Shown: in pieces, positions 6,978 to 12,216 of the stretch
Layout of the letters: each line of letters starts with the position of its first letter
Numbering within the stretch: the first letter of the stretch is position 1
Assembly (NCBI GenBank): GCA_026400425.1
Contig: JAPLPC010000095.1
Coordinates: 1-12,216, forward strand
DNA from: Hyphomicrobiales bacterium
GTDB taxonomy: Bacteria; Pseudomonadota; Alphaproteobacteria; Rhizobiales; Xanthobacteraceae
Length of the DNA: 12,216 nucleotides
Direction: 5' to 3'
Position numbers and translations under genes: made by a program
Notes under the pieces: model-generated
Databases searched by the model: none
The model's input: the letters and a program-made list of their open reading frames with translations, nothing else
What the model was told of the DNA's origin: nothing

Positions 6978-7316
6978 ATGGCCAAATCCGAATCCAAAGC
7001 TCCGAAAAAATCGCCCACCGCACCGCCGAAGGCTGCGACCCCGAAGGCCGCGAAGCCGAAACCGCAGCCGCTCGACGAGCGCATCCTCGCCATTCTCGGT
7101 CGCGATCCCGCGCGTTCGCTGAGTGCGCCGGAGATTGCCCATCTGATCGCGCCCGAAGGTGACTGGCACGCCCACCTGGCACCGATCCGCCACGCGGCGG
7201 TGAAACTCATGCGGGAGGGCCGGCTGGTGATCTATCGCAAGGGCAAGCCGGTCGAAGATCCCGACGATTTTCGCGGCGTCTATCGACTGGGACTTCCGAA
7301 AGACGCAGCATCGTAA
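6978..7316 (+). CDS. DUF3253 family small protein, winged-helix-like
   Basis: A 112-residue protein. Residues 1-32 are Lys/Pro/Ala-rich (PPKAATPKAAKPKPQP) and probably disordered. Residues 33-107 match my memory of DUF3253: ILAILGRDPARSLSAPEIAH, WHAHLAPIRHAAVKLMREGR, and VIYRKGKPVEDPDDFRG. That helix-turn-strand layout is like a winged helix, but the cellular role is unknown. The basic tail could bind nucleic acid, which is inference. An in-frame ATG at 6954 is an alternative start; 6978 is chosen because the low-complexity tail begins there, although its ribosome-binding site is weak. It is divergent from the TolA-like gene, and its stop is four bases from the stop of the convergent DUF218 gene. 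Confidence 0.8.
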   Translation: MAKSESKAPKKSPTAPPKAATPKAAKPKPQPLDERILAILGRDPARSLSAPEIAHLIAPEGDWHAHLAPIRHAAVKLMREGRLVIYRKGKPVEDPDDFRGVYRLGLPKDAAS

Positions 7317-7320
7317 ATCG

Positions 7321-8124
7321 TTACGGCTTGCTCGGCCCCGGCAGCAATTCACTGGTGCGACCGGCGAGCCGGTAGCTCAGCAGCCCGACCCATTCATGCA
7401 CGGCGTTGTCCGCACGCGCGAGGCCATCGGCGGCGTCACCGAAGGTTACGGCAGCATCGACCCAGCCGCGGGTGCGCCAATCGACGGGATAGGCCTCCAC
7501 ATCGAAGCCGGCCTTGCGGAAGACTCCCATCGACCGTGGCATATGCCAAGCGGAGGTGACGAGCAGCCAGCGCTCGCCGGGTTTGGGATCGGCAAGGCGT
7601 TTGCTGAAGGTGGCGTTCTCCGCAGTGGTGCGACTGTCGGTTTCGAGCACGATCCGGTCGGGCGCGGTCCCGAACCGCCGCAGCAGATCGCCGGCCGTTG
7701 GTGCCTCGGACAAACCCTGCACCAGCAGACGGTTGGCGCCGCCGGTGAACACGATTTTGGCGCTTGGATAGCGGCGCGACAGATCCAGCATCGCCATGAC
7801 GCGTTCGCCCGCTGCATTGAGTTCCAGTGAATTGCGCGCCGTCGTCGCGTCCGGATCGATGGAGCCGCCGAGCACGACGATCCCATCCGGCGCACGCCCG
7901 TCGTCCTGCCACTGCGGGAAACGCTCGCTGAGCGTCAGCAGCAGCACGTTGCTCAGCGGCGAATAGCCGAGCACCAGATAGAGCAGGATCCCGACACTGG
8001 CCAGCCAGGTGCCGATACGATGCCGGTTCAGGACCACCAGCGCGAGGCCGACGACGCACAACGTGGCAATGATATTGGACGGCTGCGTGAAAAAGCCGAG
8101 AATCTTGGAAGCATAGAAGAACAT
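7321..8124 (-). CDS. YdcF/ElyC/SanA-type DUF218 envelope protein
   Basis: A 267-residue inner-membrane protein. Two hydrophobic helices (about 15-32 and 38-62) precede a DUF218 domain at about 80-250. Family marks are VVLGGSID (83-90), IVFTGGANR (124-132), DSRTTAENA (163-171), LLVTSAWHMPRS (187-198) and HEWVGLLSYR (243-252). E. coli ElyC, of the same build, is linked to lipid-carrier and peptidoglycan metabolism, and SanA to vancomycin tolerance. Other DUF218 proteins are poorly known, so only an envelope role is suggested. The acidic and Arg residues of the TTAENA region are thought to form the active pocket. It lies downstream of the broken aldo/keto reductase gene on the same strand, 92 bases away. 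Confidence 0.87.
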   Translation of the reverse strand: MFFYASKILGFFTQPSNIIATLCVVGLALVVLNRHRIGTWLASVGILLYLVLGYSPLSNVLLLTLSERFPQWQDDGRAPDGIVVLGGSIDPDATTARNSLELNAAGERVMAMLDLSRRYPSAKIVFTGGANRLLVQGLSEAPTAGDLLRRFGTAPDRIVLETDSRTTAENATFSKRLADPKPGERWLLVTSAWHMPRSMGVFRKAGFDVEAYPVDWRTRGWVDAAVTFGDAADGLARADNAVHEWVGLLSYRLAGRTSELLPGPSKP

Positions 8125-8185
8125 GACGGGTCCGCAGGCGGGCTTGAAGCTGACGGCTGGCTGATGCCGTAGGCGGAATCAATGT

Positions 8186-8201
8186 GGCTCATGCGCGAGC
8201 C
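8186..8201 (-). terminator. Weak stem-loop after the aldo/keto reductase remnant
   Basis: The minus strand reads GGCTC-GCGCAT-GAGCC, a five-pair GC-rich stem with a six-base loop, starting about 15 bases after the reductase stop codon. The following bases (ACATTGATT) are A/T-rich but not a run of T, so intrinsic termination would be weak. It may be a chance hairpin in GC-rich DNA. Confidence 0.25.
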
Positions 8202-8216
8202 GCCGCGTTCGCGACC

Positions 8217-9034
8217 TTAATCCCATTTCGGCGCAAAACCGAAATCCGTCAGACGTCCGTCGGGACGGCCGAGCGCGGAGATCGAGGCCATCTCCTCGCC
8301 GGCAAGTTCGAAATCGAACACGTCGATATTTTCCGACAAACGCTCGATCTTCGACGTGCGGGGAATAGCGACGGCGCCCTGCTGGATCAGCCAGCGCAGG
8401 CACACCTGCGCCGCGCTCTTGCGGTGCGAACGAGCGATGGCGGCCAGCGTCTCGTCGCCGCGGACGCTACCCTTGGCGATCGGGCTATAGGCCACAAGCG
8501 CCAGATCGTGGGCCCGGCAGGCTGCGCGCACCGCGGTCTGATCGAGATAGGGGTGATACTCCACCTGATTGCAGACCAGGGGTTCGGGACATACCGCCAC
8601 CGCTCGGTCGATCAGCGCCACGTGAAGTTCGACACGCCGATATGCTTCGCCAGCCCCATGCGTTTGGCATGGGCAAGTGCGCCCAGCGTCTCCTCCAGCG
8701 GCACATGCGGATTGGGCCAATGCAGCAGCAGCAGATCGACCTCGGTCATGCGCAGCCGCGTCAGGCTTTCCTTCACCGAGCGTTCGAGATTGTGAGGCGC
8801 GAAATGGGTGGTCCAGATCTTGGTGGTGACGAAGATGTCGTGGCGCGCGACATGCGAGGCGCGGATGCCGTCGCCGACGTCGCGCTCGTTGTCATAGGCC
8901 TGTGCCGTATCGATATGACGATAGCCAAGCTTGATGGCCTGCTCGATCAGCCGCGCGCAGGTGCGTCCGCGCAATTCCCAGGTCCCGAGCCCGATCGCCG
9001 GGATAGCGGCGCCGTTTGCTTGTACGAACTGCAC
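8217..9034 (-). pseudogene. Aldo/keto reductase (DkgB-like), broken by a one-base frameshift
   Basis: The gene reads from a GTG at 9034 (strong GGGGAGGA site six bases upstream) in one frame to about 8621, then continues in another frame to the TAA at 8217. The first part holds the whole catalytic tetrad: Asp42 and Tyr47 in DTAQAYDNE, Lys72 in TTKIW, and His105 in LLLHWPNP. It reaches GVSNFT, then hits a stop at 8612 after two aberrant residues. The rest (VALIDRAVAVCPEPL to the C-terminal FAPKWD) is intact in the other frame. Adding one base near 8621-8622 gives ACN-GTG and restores a 272-residue protein, the normal size of NADPH-dependent reductases of the 2,5-diketogluconate reductase type. 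E. coli DkgB has the same ISNFT block and PEWD end. As read, the product is truncated to 140 residues and should be inactive. Sequencing error is a real alternative. Confidence 0.85.
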
Positions 9035-9101
9035 GCTGTCCTCCCCTTTCAGGAGACGCCCCGTCGATCAGGGCATGGTGCCGACGCCCGCTCGGCGGCT
9101 G

Positions 9102-9416
9102 TCAGGCTTCGACCGGCGCCAGCGCCGCAAAGACGGTGTCCGGCGCATGGGCGATCACGGCGAGCAACGCACGCGCCGGGCCGCGCGGGTGGCGCTTGCC
9201 CTGCTCCCAGTTGCGAATGGTCTCGACGGGCACGCCCAACCGGGCGGCGAATTCAATCTGGGTCAGTTGCGCGCGGCGGCGCAGATCGCGCACTTCCGGC
9301 TTGCGGCTGCAGGCGTCGATGAGCTCGGGAGTCACGGGCATCGATGGCGCCAGCGGCACCTCGAAGCCATCGCGCAATTCGACGATCCGTCCATCAGCCT
9401 TCAATCGCAAGCGCAT
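9102..9416 (-). CDS. XRE-family HTH regulator, orphan antitoxin type
   Basis: A 104-residue protein. A short N-terminal part (MRLRLKADGRIVELRDGFEV) resembles a small beta-rich piece. The helix-turn-helix lies at about residues 48-72 (LTQIEFAARLGVPVETIRNW), followed by EQGKRHPRGPARALLAVI, wording typical of HigA/NadS-type antitoxins and MqsA-like regulators. A good AAAGGGG site lies seven bases before the ATG. No toxin-like gene adjoins it: downstream is the broken aldo/keto reductase, upstream a separate antitoxin gene with its own broken toxin. It may therefore be a free-standing repressor, or may have lost its partner. It could repress the aldo/keto reductase gene that begins 67 bases downstream, but this is inference. 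Confidence 0.85.
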   Translation of the reverse strand: MRLRLKADGRIVELRDGFEVPLAPSMPVTPELIDACSRKPEVRDLRRRAQLTQIEFAARLGVPVETIRNWEQGKRHPRGPARALLAVIAHAPDTVFAALAPVEA

Positions 9417-9418
9417 GT

Positions 9419-9446
9419 CCGACCCCTTTACAGACGGGATGGTCGG
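9419..9446. promoter_or_regulatory. Inverted repeat spanning the ribosome-binding site of the orphan HTH gene
   Basis: The plus strand has CCGACC at 9419-9424 and GGTCGG at 9441-9446, a six-base inverted repeat with a 16-base spacer, ending two bases before the start codon of the HTH gene. One arm overlaps the GGGG of the ribosome-binding site. It could be an operator for self-repression, or a hairpin in the leader, but the arms are short and untested. Confidence 0.3.
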
Positions 9447-9475
9447 GCAATACCGTTAAGGAGCGATGAAGAGAG

Positions 9476-9763
9476 TCAGGATACGGCTTCCATGACCTCC
9501 TTGGGGCGACGTTTGATCGCCAGCAGATAAGCAGCAGCAGGTGCGTCGGGGTGACGGCGCCCCTGCTCCCAATTCTTCAGTGTTGCAAGAGGAATCCGGA
9601 ACGCAGCCGCAAAATGATCCTGCGACATTTTGAGAGAACGTCGGATCGCCTTGACGTCCGGAACCTTGACTTTCGTCACACGGAGACCGCGAACCTTCTG
9701 ACCTGCCGCATGGCCAGCAGCCTGCTGCATGCTCTCGATCAATTCATCTGCGAACTTGGCCAC
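9476..9763 (-). CDS. NadS/HigA-like antitoxin, HTH type
   Basis: A 95-residue antitoxin-type repressor. It opens MAKFADELIESMQQAAGHAA, a layout I associate with the NadS family, and carries a helix-turn-helix at about residues 45-66 (MSQDHFAAAFRIPLATLKNW) followed by EQGRRHPDAPAAAYLLAI. The start is a GTG at 9763; an AAGGAG site six bases upstream lies directly after the toxin stop codon and decides the start. The gene begins 12 bases after the end of the RelE/HigB-like toxin gene, giving the toxin-first order of higBA-type modules. Family members bind the toxin and repress their own promoter. The reading frame is intact, while the toxin is not. Confidence 0.88.
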   Translation of the reverse strand: MAKFADELIESMQQAAGHAAGQKVRGLRVTKVKVPDVKAIRRSLKMSQDHFAAAFRIPLATLKNWEQGRRHPDAPAAAYLLAIKRRPKEVMEAVS

Positions 9764-9775
9764 ATTCCGCTCCTT

Positions 9776-10110
9776 CTATCGCTTCATCATCGCAGCGAGC
9801 TTACGCACGATCTGCTTCTCGGCTGGCGACAAATCTTCCCTGCCTGCCTTCGCGTAGACGAGAAGCAGATACAGTGGACGATTGCCGTTGTAGTAAAAGT
9901 AGATGACACGGACGCCACCGCGCTTGCCGATCCCGCTGCGTTGCCACCGGACCTTACGAACACCGCCGCTCTCCGGAATCACATCGCCAGCTTCGGGATT
10001 AGCGGCGATAAAATTCACGAACTCAACGTGCTCGTCTTCGTCCCAAACATCCGCGGCCTGCCGTGTAGAAACAGCGGCGTTTCAGCAACCGTGATGCGGT
10101 GAGCCGGCAT
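9776..10110 (-). pseudogene. RelE/HigB-like toxin gene, broken by a two-base frameshift
   Basis: From the ATG at 10110 the frame reads MPAHRITVAETPLFL and then goes wrong at about 10066; it ends after 31 residues at a stop at 10015-10017. The rest of a RelE/HigB fold continues in another frame: RQAADVWDEDEHVEFVNF, then IAANPEAGDVIPESGGVRKV, RWQRSGIGKRGGVRVIYF and a Lys/Arg-rich end, stopping with TAG at 9776. Removing two bases at 10064-10065, where GTGT at 10063-10066 could be a duplicated GT, joins the parts as TPLFLRQAADVW and gives 110 residues, the usual size. A one-base deletion would fit slightly less well. Intact relatives are ribosome-dependent mRNA endonucleases. The C-terminal 80 residues have a possible GTG start at 10018 but lack the first helices and a ribosome-binding site. 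Confidence 0.82.
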
Positions 10111-10123
10111 GGTTTGACATATA

Positions 10124-10134
10124 CGCCAATGGCG
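10124..10134. promoter_or_regulatory. Perfect palindrome upstream of the toxin-antitoxin genes
   Basis: CGCCAATGGCG is an inverted repeat of two five-base arms around a single A, centred 19 bases upstream of the toxin ATG. On the minus strand it is followed by TATATG, a passable -10 box very close to the start codon. HTH antitoxins usually bind palindromes in exactly this position to repress the operon, so it is a fair operator candidate. No footprint or relative was available for comparison. Confidence 0.4.
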
Positions 10135-10200
10135 CCCTTTGGTCCAGTCAAGCGCGTCATTGGCCTAATCTTGGCGTCTTGGCTGAAGGCCGTATGTGCG

Positions 10201-11631
10201 TTACTTCAGCCCGAACCACAGCGTCGCGATGCCGAGAAAGGCAAAGAAGCCGACGACGTCGGTCACCGTGGTGACGAAGGTGCCGGAGGCCACCGCGGGA
10301 TCGGCCTTCAGGCGGTCCAGCGCCATCGGGATCAGGATGCCGCCCAAGGCGCCGGCGACGAGATTGGTGATCATGGCCAGCGCGATGACGATGCCGAGGC
10401 CAGGCGTCTTGAACCACAGGAAGGCGGCAACACCGGTAATAACGGCGAAAGCCACGCCATTCATCAGGCCGACCATCGCTTCACGAATGATGATACGCAA
10501 CGCGTTGTTGGGGTTGAGCTGACGCGTCGCCAGCGCACGCACCGCGACCGTCATGGTCTGGGTCGCGGCATTGCCGCCCTGGCTCGCCACGATCGGCGCC
10601 AGCACCGCCAGCGCCACCATCTGTTCGAGCTGGCCTTCGAACAGGCCGAGCACCGACGACGCCAGAAACGCCGTGGCGAGATTGATCAGCAGCCACATGA
10701 AGCGACCGCGGGCGATGGTGAGAAAGTTGTCGGACAGCTCCTCCCCCGAGCGAACGCCACCGAGCGCCTTGACCTCTTCGTCGGCCTCCTCCTCGATGAC
10801 GTCCACCACGTCGTCGATGGTGATGACGCCGACGAGGCGGTCGTCGGTATCGACCACCGGCGCCGATACCAGATTGTACTTGCCGAACAGGCGCGCCACG
10901 TCGCTCTGATGGTCGCGCACGGACACGCGGCGGCGTTCCTCGTCGATCAGTTCGACCAATGGCACCGGGCGGCGGGCCCGCAGCAGCGTGTCGAGCGCCA
11001 CCGCGCCCTGCCAGCGCTGCTCGGAATCCACCGCATAGATCTCATAGAAGCGATCCGGCAGGTCCGGGGTTTCGCGCATGTAATCGATGGCTTGTCCGAC
11101 ATTCCAGTCGGGCGGGACGGCGATGAAGTCGGTCTGCATCCGGCGACCGGCGGAGTCTTCCGGGTAGGTCAGGCTGCGTTCGATGGCCACCCGCTCGGAC
11201 AGCGGCAATTTCTCCAGGATCTCGTCCTGAATGTCCCCATCGACGCCTTCAAGCAGCTCCACGGCGTCGTCGGATTCCAGCTCCCGGACGCCGTCGGCCA
11301 CGGTTGCGGGCTGCAGTTCCTCCAGCAATTCCTCGCGGACGGCGTCATCGACCTCGTTCAGCGCGGAAAAATCGAAGTCGGCCTTGGTCAGCTCGATGAG
11401 CTGGACGCGCGTATCGGGCGCCAGCGCCTCGATGAGGTCACCGAGATCCGCCTCATGCAGTTCGCCAACGATGTCACACAGCGAAGCGGTGTCGGCGGCC
11501 TGAACCGCCTGCTCGATCGCCTCGACGAAATCCGGACGGATATTGCCGTCGCCGTCACGCATCGGCAGGCGGTCGAGGATCGAACCTGTTTCAGACGCAG
11601 TCGGAACGGCGAGATCGACGTCGTCAGTCAT
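10201..11631 (-). CDS. mgtE: Magnesium transporter MgtE
   Basis: A 476-residue inner-membrane Mg2+ channel of the MgtE/SLC41 family. After an acidic leader of about 35 residues comes the superhelical MgtE N-domain (about 40-155, ending YPEDSAGRRM), then a CBS pair (about 160-285, with VSAPVVDTDDRLVGVITIDD) that senses cytoplasmic Mg2+. A connecting helix with LSDNFLTIARGRFMW leads into five membrane helices (about 311-476). The pore signatures are present: SQGGNAATQT (350-359) and the selectivity-filter Asp458 in FVTTVTDVVGFF. The start at 11631 has a GGGGG site six bases upstream; the frame is open to 11682 without support. I see no Mg2+-sensing leader in the 166-bp divergent gap upstream. 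The ninety bases after the stop, up to the toxin gene, hold no gene. Confidence 0.96.
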   Translation of the reverse strand: MTDDVDLAVPTASETGSILDRLPMRDGDGNIRPDFVEAIEQAVQAADTASLCDIVGELHEADLGDLIEALAPDTRVQLIELTKADFDFSALNEVDDAVREELLEELQPATVADGVRELESDDAVELLEGVDGDIQDEILEKLPLSERVAIERSLTYPEDSAGRRMQTDFIAVPPDWNVGQAIDYMRETPDLPDRFYEIYAVDSEQRWQGAVALDTLLRARRPVPLVELIDEERRRVSVRDHQSDVARLFGKYNLVSAPVVDTDDRLVGVITIDDVVDVIEEEADEEVKALGGVRSGEELSDNFLTIARGRFMWLLINLATAFLASSVLGLFEGQLEQMVALAVLAPIVASQGGNAATQTMTVAVRALATRQLNPNNALRIIIREAMVGLMNGVAFAVITGVAAFLWFKTPGLGIVIALAMITNLVAGALGGILIPMALDRLKADPAVASGTFVTTVTDVVGFFAFLGIATLWFGLK

Positions 11632-11797
11632 GTCGGCCCCCGCTTGAACCCATGAGGAATGCGCATGGCGCAGTTTCGGCAAAAATGAGCTATCTCAATC
11701 GGAGCGTCACCCGTCTCAGGCAATAGCCAGCGTCGGAGACCGGACGCAATCGGAAATATCGCAGTTGCGAGATCGCCAGCAAGAAAGTGAACTGATC
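11632..11797. promoter_or_regulatory. Divergent intergenic region between mgtE and the polysaccharide deacetylase gene
   Basis: These 166 bases must hold promoters for both neighbours. The part near 11680-11700 (AAAAATGAGCTATCTCAATC) is A/T-rich compared with its surroundings and includes a small TGAG/CTCA inverted repeat with a four-base centre. I could not place convincing -35/-10 pairs on either strand, and there is no long structured leader. Confidence 0.4.
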
Positions 11798-12216
11798 GTG
11801 TTGAGATTGGCTATCGCAGCTCTGATTGCATCCACCATCTTCGCAAGGGCAGACAGCTGCCCTCGCCCGGACGCGCTGGGCACTGCGCGCGTGCTCACCG
11901 TCGATCCCAAGACCTATCCCCGCGTGGGTACGCAGAGCTTTCCCGACACATTGCCATTACAAGACCGCGAGGTCGTCTTGACCTTCGACGACGGGCCCAA
12001 TCCGCCGACCACATCGAAAATCCTGGCTGCACTGGCCCATGAATGCGTGCGCGCGACGTTCTTCGTGATCGGGCAGAGTGCCGCGGCCCATCCGCAGTTG
12101 GTGAAGCGAATGGCCGCCGAGGGGCATACGATCGCGCATCACACCTTCGCCCATGCCGATCTCAAGAAGATTGATCCTCAGAAAGCCATCGACCAGATCG
12201 ACCGCGGCATAGCGGC
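11798..12216 (+). CDS. Secreted polysaccharide deacetylase (NodB homology domain), runs off the right edge
   Basis: The first 139 codons are visible. A GTG at 11798 gives a short signal peptide (LRLAIAALIASTIFARA), with likely cleavage near residue 18 and a conserved-looking SCPRPDALGTARVLTVDP after it. The carbohydrate esterase family 4 domain starts near residue 58: VVLTFDDGPNPPTT carries the catalytic Asp64 and metal ligand Asp65, and HHTFAH supplies the metal-binding His115 and His119. Such enzymes remove acetyl (or formyl) groups from N-acetylglucosamine-containing polymers such as peptidoglycan or chitin-like chains, outside the cytoplasm. The remaining motifs lie beyond the window. A TTG at 11801 is an alternative start, and the ribosome-binding site (GAAAG about ten bases upstream) is modest. 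It is not a nodulation nodB by context: no nod genes adjoin it. Confidence 0.88.
   Translation, partial: MLRLAIAALIASTIFARADSCPRPDALGTARVLTVDPKTYPRVGTQSFPDTLPLQDREVVLTFDDGPNPPTTSKILAALAHECVRATFFVIGQSAAAHPQLVKRMAAEGHTIAHHTFAHADLKKIDPQKAIDQIDRGIA

Noticed and set aside
9464..9493. Plus-strand nine-codon frame with a good ribosome-binding site (ATG at 9466)
   Set aside because: It ends almost at once and overlaps the antitoxin end; the AAGGAG match is likely by chance.
9776..10018. An intact 80-residue toxin starting at GTG 10018
   Set aside because: The first helices of the RelE/HigB fold are encoded upstream in another frame with a family-like start at 10110, so this is the tail of a broken gene, not a short gene.
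10060..10070. Programmed ribosomal frameshifting in the toxin
   Set aside because: There is no slippery heptamer or downstream structure at the junction, and a two-base tandem duplication explains it more simply.
10114..10119. Plus-strand TTGACA as a -35 promoter box
   Set aside because: No plus-strand gene follows and no matching -10 box was seen; it lies in the upstream region of the minus-strand toxin gene.
10099..11655. A long open plus-strand frame of over 500 codons
   Set aside because: It lies opposite mgtE and reads as His/Gln/Asp/Arg-rich nonsense, the usual mirror of a GC-rich gene; the minus strand carries a clear MgtE.
11798..12216. Nodulation gene nodB
   Set aside because: Only the general NodB homology domain is present, with a signal peptide and no nod neighbours; NodB itself is cytoplasmic.

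Overview
The window reads as chromosomal, high-GC alphaproteobacterial DNA, most likely from the Bradyrhizobium/Rhodopseudomonas/Afipia/Tardiphaga group (Nitrobacteraceae). This placement rests on the pdxJ-acpS-lepB-rnc gene order, on protein wording that looks like that family from memory, and on heavy G/C third positions. No database search was possible, so it is an inference. I see no tRNA, rRNA, CRISPR array, insertion sequence or phage gene.

Left third (1-5057, all minus strand). Reading leftwards from the right: a glutathione S-transferase-like gene, a two-helix membrane protein with a Pro/Ala-rich tail, a DUF1489 gene, then a housekeeping series: pdxJ (vitamin B6), acpS (acyl carrier protein activation), two tiny membrane protein genes, lepB (signal peptidase I) and the first 50 codons of a probable rnc (RNase III). 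Three junctions in this series share an ATGA stop/start overlap, which points to coupled translation.

Middle (5186-8124). A plus-strand DUF599 membrane protein converges on, and overlaps, a minus-strand TolA/TonB-like envelope protein with a Pro/Gln-rich linker. A small plus-strand DUF3253 gene then converges, four bases apart, on a minus-strand YdcF/ElyC-type (DUF218) envelope gene.

Accessory-looking patch (8217-10110, minus strand). It holds an aldo/keto reductase gene broken by a one-base frameshift, an orphan HTH regulator of antitoxin type, an intact NadS/HigA-like antitoxin, and its RelE/HigB-like toxin gene broken by a two-base frameshift. Two broken genes within 1.5 kb, beside two antitoxin-like genes without a working toxin, suggest a decaying toxin-antitoxin locus. 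Sequencing error must be excluded first.

Right end. mgtE (magnesium transporter, minus) is divergent from a secreted NodB-type polysaccharide deacetylase gene (plus) that runs off the window. I found no convincing new multi-gene system. The items most worth checking are the decayed toxin-antitoxin patch, the two-gene membrane cassette inside the pdxJ-acpS-lepB-rnc series, and the orphan TolA-like protein.
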